Below, one piece after another: positions 14,056 to 27,354 of a DNA stretch of 64,000 nucleotides. Position 1 is the first letter of the stretch, and each line of letters begins with the position of its first letter. The notes under the pieces were generated by a model. That model was not told the DNA's origin, did not search any database, and saw only the letters and a list, made by a program, of their open reading frames with translations. This stretch comes from Alviniconcha marisindica (lineage: Eukaryota > Mollusca > Gastropoda > Provannidae), in contig JABMCL010002757.1 in assembly GCA_018857735.1 (NCBI GenBank), positions 328,501 to 392,500 on the forward strand, given 5' to 3'. The translations under genes and the position numbers were made by a program.

Positions 14056-17000
14056 GTGCATGCTGGTGCACAAATGATGCTGCCTTCTTGGACGCCCCTT
14101 TCAGGTCACCATGACATGAGAATCTACAGTGACAAAGTGCTCCATACAATTCAAATACAGTGGAACTTCTGACAAAAGATTACCCATCTTGTAAAGTCTA
14201 TCATTTATGAAATCTTGCCCTTCATGTTACTTTGTGAATGCACCCTGGAGCAAGGACTACATCTCTGTTAAGATCACTTTCGCTTCATTCTATAGGGTGT
14301 CCTTGAAAGGTGCCCACTGCACCATCCTCCCCATAAATCATCAAACTGGCTAACTGACCACAGCCCAGTTCGTCCTCCCAGTCACCACAGTCGTTGTCTC
14401 CATCGCACTGGTAGCGTCGCAAAATGCAGTGACCGCTGGAGCGACACCGCATTTCATCCTCACGGCACACCAGGCCATCGTCTCCTGGCAAGCACAGCAA
14501 CAAGTACTTTACCCTCTCCACTGACCAAACAGCCATCTGCTGGCATGAATGCCATTAATTATTTCATCACCACAACATGCTGAGCCATCATCTCCCTGCA
14601 TGCACACCCACAAACACTTTATCCCTTGACACAGCAAGCGTATGTACAATCTGTTTTCCCTCTTGCCACACCCCCCTTCTACTGGCAAGCATGTCAACAA
14701 ATATCTCCTTCTCTCAGTACACCAAATCATCATCTCCTAGCATCAAAACAGCCACTACATGTACTGCGTATCAATAACATACAAATTTATGCACATGTCA
14801 AAACGTGTCTGGGAAAGTTTCAAGATGTTTGTTTCTAAAAGATTCAATGTTTTTGAAACAAACACTGGTTCTCCCTATGAGTGTAAACAAGACCTTTTCA
14901 ATTTTCCATTTTGTTTTCAGTGAGGTAAAACTGCAATATGGGGTGAAAATTTTGTCTATAGTTGCAAAGCATTTAATCATAATGAAATATACCTGACTGC
15001 TTTGGACAACAAGACACTGACTCCATTGAAAACTTACGACAAGAGTCTTCATCACTTGCATCCTGGCAGTCTCGCTCACGATCACAGACCCAGGCTTTGC
15101 TGATACATGTTCCGTCCCGACAGCGGTACTCCTGGTCAGTGCACTTGCTGGCAGCTGGGACAGAAGCAGATTAATTGATCACCTTTATACAGCGCCACAT
15201 TCTGCTCTTGAGCAGACTCACTGTTCTTTATAGTTGTATATGAGTGACTATGAATGAGTGACTGTAGCTTTACCATGGTGCATCTGAATATCCACCAAAG
15301 TGGTGTACTTTCAGCACTAACTGCTCATTTATGCACATTTGTATTGTCATAATAGCAATGCAGCTTCAATTCAGGAATTTTGGCACTGATCATGTTCCAG
15401 TTTGCCTATGTCACTATGTCACAGCGCATCTGAATATCCACCAAAGTGGTGCACTTTCAGAACTAATTGCTAATTTACACATCTGTATTGTCATAATGGC
15501 AATGCAGCTTCAATTCAGGAATTTAGGCACTGATCATGTTCCAGTTTGCATGTCTATGTCACTGCTGCTTTTGAGGTCTCTGCTCAAGTTATCGTATGAA
15601 GCAGTGGTTGCCTTGCACAGTAAAATACCCCCACTAGAACATTATTATTACAGTGCCTATATACTGTAAGTCATTGTCATAGTCAGTATACTATACATGC
15701 CCATGTTGTTTGCACTACGTATTATGTAGTGCAAACAACATGGGCATGTATAGTATACTGACTATGACAAGTATAACTGTCTAATCAGTAATAGTATATC
15801 TACACACCTAGTTTGATTGCAAAGATGTCAGTAGTACAGAAAATGTAGGACTGACAAACATTCAATGAAGATCTGAACCATTACTGTGACCTTGCCGTGA
15901 ACACAGCAATCCAATCTTTTCACTGGACACTTGGGCTTATGATGATCAAGGTAAGTTTCGGTCCAAAAGAATCATTAGTTAAGAAGTCATATTTTGGTTA
16001 TAATTATAAGCCCTCACTGTGACCTTGACATTGAAGAAAGCAACCCTTTTCACAGAGCACTCTGGCTTGTGATGATATATCACCATATCAAGTCTGGTTA
16101 AAAAAACTTCAGTAGTTCAAAAAACCTGCCTGGACAAATATTAACTGAAATTGTTAACATTCACTGTGACCATGACCATGACCACAGCAATCCAATATTT
16201 TCAGTGGACACTTTAGTGTATTATGATCTACTATCAGACTATGTTTGGCTGCAAAAGAAAAATCAGTTCAGAAGATGAAGTAGAAACAGTCATATTTTGA
16301 TTATTTAAGACAGCACCCAGTTTTGTTTGTTTGTATGTTTAGTTACAAAAGGTGGAGCAGTTCAGAAGATATCTTCTGGACAAAGCCAGATAGATGGACA
16401 GAAAGGCACAGTGATTCCAGTACACCTCCATAACAAAGTTATATAAAAGATAAAACCATCACCTTTTGCTTGACAGTAATATGCACTGACAAACCACTAC
16501 AAGTACATTCAGTTAAACCCCCATTGCCACACACCCGACACACACCAACTCTCCCTCTGTCCTTTTCAAACATGTAAACACACCATCAAATGTTTATTTT
16601 TGCCCATTACCCCCCACCCCCTCCCCCTCAACGTACCTATCACTTAGTTCATTATCTTAAACAAACACGATTAGAGATTAGATATGCAAGCTACCCTTGC
16701 CATGCAAATCGTCAGGCTGACACTCAGCAGCCATTTGCCTTGTGCGGCCAACTGTATAACTGGGCTCCCCATATCAGCCCTTCCCTCACTACCCCTGCTC
16801 CACAGTTCCCCACCACATTCCTTTTCCTATAGCATGTCTTGGAAACTGTCTGCTAATGAATGGGACATTACTCACTGCATCCCTCATCAGAGTTATCTCC
16901 ACAATCATCATCACCATCGCATCGCCACTCAGCTGGGATGCAGTTTCCATTCCCACAGCGGAACTCGCCATCTGTGCAGTTGCGAGGGGCTGAAAGAATG

Positions 17001-20000
17001 CAGACATATTTTCCCACAATAATTTATGTAATGTTCACAGACACAAAACCATGGGGTTTATTAGTCACACTAAACCATTACTAACCAGATCATATGCACA
17101 TGCAGTTACGGGGTCAAAATTTGTCATTCTACTTGTGACTACATTATGCAGTCAAAAAAAGAAATAATAAATATATTACAGACAAAAAGATGATAGTCAG
17201 GTGTCAGATACTAAAGACATAAATAATAATTTCAAACTGATCAGGCAACGCAGACCATCTCCATTTTATACAAATTCTTCATAGTGGTAATAGGGTATCA
17301 CCACAAGGCACAGTATTTTGACCTTGTCCTTTACTCAAAGTCCTGTTGAAGTTAGCCTGCACTTGCTGGCAGCAACAAACCAACTGACTACTCACTGCAG
17401 GAGAGCTCGTCGGAATTGTCTCCACAGTCATTGTCACCATCACACAGCCACAGCTTATTGATGCAGTTGCTGTTCTGACAGCTGTAGTCTTTATCTGGAC
17501 ACGTGTGGGGGATACCTAAACACACAAACAGCAAAATGGCAGTCCATTCACATAAAAAGAAAATGCAGGAAAATACAAATCTAATTATCTCCTGTCTTAT
17601 CTCCAGCAACCTTGGCCCATTTAAAGGTCTCACTATACCTTGAAACTGCATCAAGGACACAAACACTGACATGAACTGTACAGGTCAAGAATGTAATGAA
17701 ATAAATTATAAAACACAGTTTTGCACAACTCATTGAAACAATGTGCAATTTTTGTTTTGTTTTGTTAATGTTAATATGGATATCACTTTCTTTTTTGCTG
17801 AAATTTCAAACCAATCCCTTAAAGTTTAACTGAGTTAAAGTGGCCTAGACATGGGCCTGATTCTCTGCACAAAACCATCAGGTACCAAAAAAATCAGTGA
17901 GATGTTTTAATACAATCTGGTTTATACAGTAAACAGCGAGAAAAATAACAATAACCAAACACATAAAAGGTTCAAAAGAATCCTATTTATTAGGACAAAA
18001 CACAACATGCAAATTTTTGAGGTAATCCCTTTTATCAAGCTACAAAATGACACTTAACAGTTAAATGGTGAAAAATGATGAAAAATGAGATGGAGAGCTA
18101 AACCATTTATCTGTTTTTGTCTTGTCCAGTGCTTAGAAGAATGACAACAATAAAATAAAACATATGTGAACAAAAATGGCAGATCCTTTCTGTGCACCAC
18201 CAAAACAAATTGTTTTGCTTTTCACTGCCAGTCAACACTATAATGCTTCACAAAATAAAGCCATGTTCTGAGAATTTGCTGTGGATGTCAGTTCAATGTT
18301 GCTTGTCCATGACAGCTGATTGCTCACTGCATGCTCCAGTCCACAAAGGTATCATAATCTCAGTGCTCCTGTCTCCAGAGATATCCTAATCTCAGTGCTT
18401 TTACCAATAGAGGCATCCTAATCTCAGTGCTCCAGTCCACACAGGCATCATAATCGCAATGCTTTTTATGTTTTATTTTATGTCTGTGCACAGTGTTCCA
18501 GTCCATAAAGGTACCCTAAAGCTCCAATCCACAGGGGTCTCCTAATGTCAGTGCTCCAGTCCACAGAGGCATCCTAATCTAAGTGTTCTGGTCCACAGAG
18601 GTCTCCTAATTTCAGTGCTCCAGTCCTCAGTGGTATTCTAATCTCATTCTCAGTGATCCAACCCACACATGTATCCTAATCTCTGTGCTCCAGTCCCAGG
18701 TCATGAGGTCAGACTGCCCCATGGTTGAATGTGCTTGGCTGGTTTAGGTGGGTAATGGACTGTGATGACACCTCTTTTCATTCATTTTTGTCCTCAGCAA
18801 TCAGCAGCAAGTGGCTGTATTTTCATGCGGTCCTGGCCCATGGCTTAGTACACACTCCTGACCTCCTCTCCTCCTTCCAGGACCTTTTGACACCTGTATG
18901 TGACAATTACAAACCTTTTTCTCCATCACGCTCGTTTTCCAATTTTTTTTCGTTTTGCCATTTCCAGCGACAGTCACGACCTGCCTCAAGATCTGGCGAG
19001 CTGTTCGCCACCCCACCCCTATCACAATCTTCACTTCACTCCTAATGCAGCTTTAATCGCTTCAGATACAGATCTGACCGCTAAGAGACGGAACAAAACC
19101 TGGTTTATACCCCCCTCAATGGAACATGACAAGCCCACCGCCACTCCTACCTCTCCCCCCCCCCCCCCCCCCCCACCCAAAAAAAAAAGAAAGAAAGAAA
19201 GACAGAGGTTTAGTTGCGGGTGTAAAACAAAGCGGAACAAGCTTGTGAACAGGTGCGGGCGTAAGCGATAAGCGAGGGGGGCGGGGAGGGCAGAGGAAAT
19301 GAGCAGCAATGTTGTGAAAGCGCAGATTGTTTGTAGCCAGCTCTGCTGAGCCAGTGGGCTGGAAACGGGAGGTATCTACAGAATGCAACAACTCTCGGCT
19401 TACTCATTAACACACCAACCTTTCCACCACTCATCGGGGCGCGCGCACGTCGGAATGGGGCGAGTGGGAAATAAAAAGGAAAAACGCTGCCGTCTCGGCT
19501 TGTTGTTGCGTTTGGGTTGAAATTGCTAAATGTTTTTATCTGCCCCTGTGAGTAATAAATGACACAACTTGGGCGACGCTCTTCTGTGAAGGAAACAAGA
19601 AAGAAGAAGCGTCTGCCACAGGGGAGGGGAGAGGCGGAAAATGAGGGAGCCGGGAGGCTTTTCTGATTCTATATTACTTTGGCGATTATTAAGAGTATGA
19701 AGCTGAATAAAATGAGAAGTTATAAATGAACAAGATCCAAACATGGTGTTTTATGTGTCTGGACCTTGTTTTAGGACGCTAGCAGTCATTCTTGTTTCAT
19801 ATTTTTTTAATTTATTTTTATATATAATATAAATGAACAAATCCTGGCAGCAGGCAAAGCATGCATAGTTATTCTCTGACCTAGCCCGCGAGGGAACCGT
19901 CAATAACGGTGGTTTTTCGGCAGGAGGGCCTTTAACATCTACATCGGCGATGCCCACTGCGGGGTCCTCTGACGGCCGAGTCAACATCATTAACAGCTCC

Positions 20001-20287
20001 GTCCTGCGTGCTGAAAGCCACGCCACCATGTACTCAAAACGTCAAGACACTCGGGCTGGTTTCGGGGGTCGCCCTCTTCGCGACCCGCCTTACTTCTGGT
20101 TACCGAAGACCTCAGACACCGCAGTCACTGCGCAAGGACGTTTTTTCAGACAGCCCCGATCACGTCAGTCAGTGGTTACTGTATTAACACAGTCGGTGCA
20201 AATGAAACTTAAAGGGCCCGAGTCAGTGTCTCTCTCAAGGAATCGTGGCTGCTTGTAATGTTTTGCAATAAACTTTTTTTTTAAAGA

Positions 20288-20355
<68 letters not shown>

Positions 20356-20999
20356 GGGTATGTGGGCAATTCGTGTTTCATAACAGCCCTGTGTGTAGTT
20401 AGCTGTCATGAGGAATGAAGGTGTTTGTAACTCTGTGTGTGCGTCCTCACCGAGTCTGACTCATCAAGCAATCATTTTTATTTCCAGAATGTCCCCCCCC
20501 CCCCCCCCCCCCCCAATACACACCATCTCAGATTCACCAAAGTTCTTATGTCCATCGCTAACACCTATCAATGTCATCTCCATCTATCCCCCACCCCCCA
20601 CCCCCACCCCCGCCCAAACATACACTTCCTAGCAACAGCCTCGCATCCATCACCTGGGACACAGTCGGAGAGGATTTTGAAATTCGTACACAGACATTTG
20701 AGAAGATTAGGGGACAACCACATTCCTATGGGGCAGGGCCGACACTACCATCTGCTGTCATCGATTTGACTGATTACCATTCTCGTCACAGAATTGAGAA
20801 AGAAGCTTCTATCCGACACGTCCCTCAAAACTGCTTTGACATCAGTTTTTTTTTTTTTTAACTCTTCTCTTTAAAGGTCAACTTTGCAACTGTCGAAGAC
20901 TTCGAAACTACGGATTGGAATAAGTGAAGCTCCGCACAGGCACCCTGCGACGGCAAGCACAACTGAGCTTGCCAGGACTGTGCTGTTTTAGAAGAGAGA

Positions 21000-21038
<39 letters not shown>

Positions 21039-21040
21039 TG

Positions 21041-21102
<62 letters not shown>

Positions 21103-23133
21103 AGGGCGCGTGCATATTTTTTTTAAAGCCCTGCATAGTTATATATATAACTAAAGCAATTTTAACAGTGTTATTCATTCTATTTTCAGAGGCGAACAGC
21201 TCATGCACATGTGATTTGAATCTTAAACACAGAGAGACAGAGAGAGTTGTTGCTGAAACAAGAACGTCTCTGCTCAAGACATCATGCAAACATGCCAACA
21301 CTTTCCCAGAGCCAGAATTAAACCTGCCAGCGCTAAATCTGGGTGGATTCTGATCCAGAATAGAAATTTATCAACCTTAAAACACAGGGACCCCTGAATC
21401 ATCAGCTGCATTTCCGGTGATATGAGAAGCACGTAGGTGGGAGGGAAAAAAATGAACACCGCTTTAATACAGGCGTACATTTGTGCCCCCTCCCCCCTTA
21501 ATTTTTTTATTTTTTTTATCGTCCAAAGGAAACCAGACCAAAATAGCCTCAAATTATCGTTTCTTGCACAGGAAGAAATGTTCGCTGTCAAAGCCATACA
21601 AATAGAAACATATTTTGTATGACAGCTAAACGTCAAGAAAAGCGTCATCATGCTCACAAACAAAACAAAAACAAAACGGGACAACCACAAACACCACGAA
21701 AACACCGTGGGGTGCACAAATGTGAAAGCACAAAGCGGTGCACAAAGATGAAAACACCAAGGGGTTCACAAAAAGGAAAAGAGAAGATTCTCAGATGAAA
21801 ACACCAAGGGACGCAGAAAGATGAACATACCGAGTGGCGCAGAATGATGAAAACAGCACGTGACGCACACGCACAAAAATACAAGAAGAAAAAACAGAAA
21901 AGGAGACACAGCGGCGAGCGGACACAATTGGGAAGATAGGGGGGAAGGGGGAGGGAGAGAGAGAGACAGGGAATGGGGGCAGCTGTGAAGAATACCAATA
22001 ATAATAATATTAAAAATAAAATTAAAAAATGACACATCCTACTTTTTAAATCATGCTTGCGAGCTGCGTTGCAACCAAAAATCCCTTTCATGGATAGATT
22101 TGGTTGCATGCATGCTCTCCATATAAAATATAAATAGTCGACACACTGCTACGGACGCGGACGAAGGGGCCACACACAGACACACGCAGAGCTTTACAAA
22201 CAACCTCCCCTGAGCCAGGCGTGCGCCGGGCAGGGTAAAACAGCAACAACAAAAACAACAACTTCCTTTCCGATTGAGGGGGGGGGGGGGGGGGGGGGGG
22301 GGGGCGATCACAGCCGACGCCACGCTGTGCTTCCTCCGACACTCACTGCATGTGGTCGTTTCATCGCTGCGGTCCTCACAGTCATCGTCGCCGTCACAGA
22401 CCCACTGCATAGGGATGCAGACGCAGTTGCCGCAGGAGAAGAGGCGAGCTGGGCACGAGCAGGCTGAGCTGGCGCCATGGCTCACTGCACACAAGCCAAA
22501 ACCACCCAACATGGTCATGCTCCAGTAGACGCGACACGCGCTGGGTTTCAACAATTAAAATTCCAGCGTAATTTGTTGTTACAAGCAAGTTCTCAACAGA
22601 CGAAAGGCAACCTTTTCTCTCCCCCCCCCCCCCCCCCCCCCCCGCACCTAACATTTTTTTTTTTTTTTTTAAAGGTCGATTTAAAAAAAAAGGAAGGCAA
22701 AAAGGCTTTTTCTCCCCAAGACATTTGGGCAAAATTGTTACCCGGTAAACGAACCCCCTCAACCCCCAAACATACTTCAAAGTGTAGGTTGTTTGTGCAG
22801 GTAGGCACTCCAATGCACTGTAATTCGTGCACGCGACACATGGGAATGGGTGGTCTCATGGCAATACAGAACAAACAACAATCGATTGTCTTCATTTCCA
22901 CTTGCCACGCCGATTTACAGTGGCGGTCGAGGCAAGACAATCTCTCATCTTATTCATGGCCCTCAACCCTAGGCATCAGACCATACATGTGAAACGTCAA
23001 AATAACTGAACACTATCTGGCCACACGACAGTTTCTCCGTTTTCCCGTCTGTGACAAACGGCATGGAAACTAGTTTCCCTCTGATCCAGATTAAGATGCA
23101 GCGGCATGCCGATAGCGGCGGTTAAAAAAAAAA

Positions 23134-23167
<34 letters not shown>

Positions 23168-23443
23168 GAGAAATAGAGAAAAAAGAGAGAGATGAAAATT
23201 TAAAAAAACACCACATGTAAAGAGCCGCCTCGGTGTCGCGAAGACCTGGTAAGCCTGGAACAAAAGCACATTGTGCTGGAAGTACTCCCCTCGTGTTATC
23301 GCCCGTTTCGGGCCCCATACATTTCCTCTACTATCTGGGCCCTGGCACAAACTGGGCCTGCTCCGCGATGCACCCAGTCCCAGGGCAAATGCAGCCAGGG
23401 CCACAGCCCCTTTTACTTGTTGAAGTTTCATATTCTAGATCCG

Positions 23444-23480
<37 letters not shown>

Positions 23481-23562
23481 GAGTGGTGACGGTGGTGTTA
23501 TGTGGTGTTGGGGACTGAGGTGGGGTATGCTGAGTGATGTGACTTTGGTGGTGGTAATGGTC

Positions 23563-23628
<66 letters not shown>

Positions 23629-25343
23629 GGTTGAGTGGTGACAGTAGCGTTATGTGGTGTGGTGTTTAGGGGAGGGGGGCTGAGGTGGGGTTAAGCTGGG
23701 TAGCGTGGCTGTATGTTGCTGGTGGCGAATTGGAGGGGTGGGGGGAGGTGAGGGAGGAATGGCGGACAATGACGCAAATCGAGCATACTGCTTGTCGTTC
23801 GTTGAACTTGTTTATCACCGAGTTGTCTCCGGAGAAGTACTGGCAGGGACCGAGACCCCAAGAGTACCGACAAAGACATTTTATATAGCGAGGCAGCTCA
23901 GTCCACACAGCCCAAAGGCAAGGACTGAGAGTTAACGCCCTTCCTAACTGGCTGAGTGGTTAACTGCAATGAACAGAAATATATTGAAGTCTTTGCCGAC
24001 TTAGGCTGGCCGCGTGAGGAGAGCGTGTTTATTGTACCTAGTGGCTTTGCGCTGAGTAAAAAATGAAAACAGGAAGTGAATGACGTATGGCATAAGTAAT
24101 AATAATAATAACGGATAGCTCTAATAGAGTGCAAATCAGTCTTTTTGCAAAACAAAAACTTCGTGCGCTAGCACGCACCATTTACGCACAAATGTACACG
24201 TATACATACAAATTATTGTACAGGAATGGTCTCCCAGCTAGGTGTGTGAAAAGGCCTTCATTGTTATGTTGTATAACTATGACGCGCTTCTTCCTGGCGG
24301 CACTGTGCTCCATGTGATGTTCCCGGCGTTATCAATGAAAAAAGGGAGCCGGGACCAGATCACACACACTGAATAACAGTCTGCGAATAATAGTTATTCA
24401 ATGTCTGTGGGCCAGATCAGTTCAAGGAAATCCTCTCACTCTCTCATTTTTATTTATATTTTTATTTTATTTTTTTACAGTATACCGTAAAGACTTCCCT
24501 ATCTTGCTATCTTTGCTACTACGTGGGGGGAGAGGGGAAGGTACCTAACGTTGGGCAACGATGTTTCATCCATTGCGGAGGAGCAAAGTCACAATCAGAC
24601 AGTATCCACGAAAGCACAGCTATTGAAGATTGGAGAGCCGAAGCGGAATCGGACTGACGTCCGTCAGCTTACCAGGCCAGCGCCTTACCGCTAGGCCAAA
24701 CCGGTGCTGACAAAAGCGCACGGTGCATTCAACGAAGCCGTTTTGTCTGGAGGTGGGGGTGGAAGGGGGCAGTTCTCACTCTCCACCCCGCCAGTCAGCT
24801 CGCCCCCACCGCCAGATCACTGACATGCACATCTGTTGCCTCCACTTTTTCTCTCTCTTTTTTTGGTCCCCCAGACCCTCAGGTAGAAACCGAGACGAAG
24901 ACACTCGACTACCAACCCGGCCGACAGGTAGACAGACCTGTCTCCCCCCGCCCATCGACCCTGGCTACCGGCCATTATCACATCCCCATCTCGGACCCCT
25001 CGCCTCCGCCTCCACCTCTCGCGCTCTGCGCCCACAGCGAGGGGACAGAGGGGCGAGGGGCGAGGGGCTGAAAGGGGTACACACCGAGGGAGAGGTTCTG
25101 ACACCCGTACTGATCGGTGATAATGTCAGCTTCCCATGGAACCTGCTCTTCCCCCCCCCCCTCTCTCTGGGGAGCGCCTGACCTTACCAGCCCGTGGCGT
25201 GTGAAAAAAGAGAGAGGAGCAAAAAAACGAGATGTTCTACAGTCGAGTAATTAGTGAGGCTGGGAGATGTGACAGGTCGAGAGGGGCGGGGATGGGAGGG
25301 GACGTAGCATTTACATTTTCAGACTAGATGGTCGAATTAACTG

Positions 25344-25410
<67 letters not shown>

Positions 25411-25426
25411 TTCTGTGTGTGTTCTG

Positions 25427-25489
<63 letters not shown>

Positions 25490-25533
25490 AGAGAGAGGGA
25501 GACAGAGAGAGACAGAGAGAGTAAGAGAGAGAG

Positions 25534-25618
<85 letters not shown>

Positions 25619-25675
25619 TGTGTGTGAGTGGTGAGTGAGTGTGTGAGTGAGTGAGTGAGTGAGTAGGAGAGAGAG

Positions 25676-25753
<78 letters not shown>

Positions 25754-26372
25754 CTGTGCACCCGTGTCAATATATTTTCTCATCAATGATAGTATTTTAA
25801 AAATGTTGATTTCTCATGCTGTATTCATTTAACCCAGACCCCATGAAATCACACCACCAACTCAGCGCGAGAGAAAGCGAGAGGGGTTCCTTCTTTCGTC
25901 TGTGCGGTGTGTCAAGCGGGCCTATGTTCAGACATCAAAAGACATAAAAAGCGCCGACGGAGGAAACTCTTGGAGACAGTCCCGGCAAACCGTGCAGCCA
26001 AGTGCGGCATTAAAGTGAGCACTGCTGTTTCCCAGTCCGCCGGGCTCTGACGAGGCAGGTGGGCCTTTTAGGGTGCCGTCTTGACCCGACCTTCACTCGG
26101 TGCACCAACCACTTCCACGCGACACGATCCCTTTCAAACAGAACGGCAGTTCGAAACAGCATTACCTACACTCCATGTCGGAAAAAAGAATCTCTTGCAA
26201 GTCCGCCCACAGCGCTTCTGGTCGGGAGAAGAAAAAGCCCGCAATGAGCCGAGACAGAACAGCAAGCCGGTCATCCACTGAGGTGGACCGCCAACATGGG
26301 CTCCCAGTCGTAACACAAAACGCGTCAGATTAAACGATACCTCATTCTTTTCAAACAGCATCAGTGATATAT

Positions 26373-26415
<43 letters not shown>

Positions 26416-27309
26416 AGTGTGTGTGTGTGTGTGTGTGTGATATGTAAAAGACGTAAGGCTCTTATAATGCTCTCAATCACAACCCTTCCAGTAATAATCT
26501 GTCTTGAAAGTATGTCCGCCGTCCTCACTACTCATAACCAACGTTTCAAAGTGTTGCAGCCGCCGTGCGTGCCTGCAGTAGAACACAGAAGACTGGCCCA
26601 AAGAAGCCGCCAACAAAACCATGGTAAAACCAACAGCAAAACGATTTGATGCATCATAACTGCCGTCACCCGAACTGACACGGACAAATTGGCCCGGTAA
26701 TGAAGCGGCGCCCAGGCGAAGAACAGCACTGACCAAAAAACACCCATCGAATTCCCATCGCCTCCCGGCAAGTCTTACAGGAACTCCCCCTCCCCCAGAA
26801 GATGTCTTGTTCAACAGGTTGAAGAGATCGGATTGAACGTGTCCAATGCAGGATGTGTCTTAAATCTAAAATTAATGATTTTGTGTTGAAACGACCCGCA
26901 AACTGTTTTTTGTTTTTTGTTTGTTTTTTAAACCGAGTTTCCCTAATGATGATTATCGGGACTGGAATGTACAAAATCACTTTCCGCTGTTGCGCAGGCC
27001 GCGCACGCTTTGAAGTGCGATACGAGAAGTGCGTGTTCATGTCGCCCGCGAAACAAGACCAAAGATACCTCGGGTAGCCGTCAGGCCAGCTGTGACACTT
27101 GACGCTGTTTTGTGCGTATCCAGTCCTGAAAACCCGCCTGCCACAAAAAGCACTTTTGAAATGGACATTTCTTGAAAGCACGTGCAGCGACAAAAAGAAA
27201 CTTCAACCCCGCAAGAAAACTGCCGATAAAGGGGTTCGGGGTCAGGGGTCAGTGGGAGAACTCTGTGTGTGTGCGTGCGTGCGTGCGTGCGTGCGTGCGC
27301 GCGGATGTG

Positions 27310-27354
<45 letters not shown>

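Larger units (their letters stand above)
15155..16875. other. LRP4 intron 4: inverted SINE end, tandem duplication, palindrome and an interspersed repeat
   Basis: From low to high coordinate: an inverted fragment of SINE family B (about 15165-15310), a 146-bp tandem duplication (15281-15572), a perfect 45-bp palindrome (15674-15770), and a molluscan-style dispersed repeat rich in CACTGTGACC and CAGCAATCCAAT motifs (about 15860-16440). Sequence from 16450 to 16875 is unique. Confidence 0.75.
17516..22346. other. LRP4 intron 2 (4.8 kb)
   Basis: 17516-18320 is AT-rich unique sequence. 18325-18690 is a 32-bp tandem repeat. 19155-19174 is a C-tract. 19250-19740 is repeat-poor, mixed composition. 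19866-20258 is an open plus-strand frame followed by AATAAA. 20290-20352 is (TG)n, 20493-20514 a C-tract, 21001-21099 (GCGT)n(GT)n, and 22278-22304 a G-tract 42 bp from exon 2. No LRP4 exon was found inside. Confidence 0.75.

Noticed and set aside
22457..22484. Alternative acceptor inside exon 2 (TCAG before CCTGCTCG)
   Set aside because: In phase, but it would delete the HGASS segment that resembles the signal-peptide end of vertebrate LRP4. The outer acceptor is preferred, though not proven.
25324..25786. Open frames rich in TH, SL and RE repeats (about 150 codons)
   Set aside because: Translations of the compound dinucleotide microsatellite.
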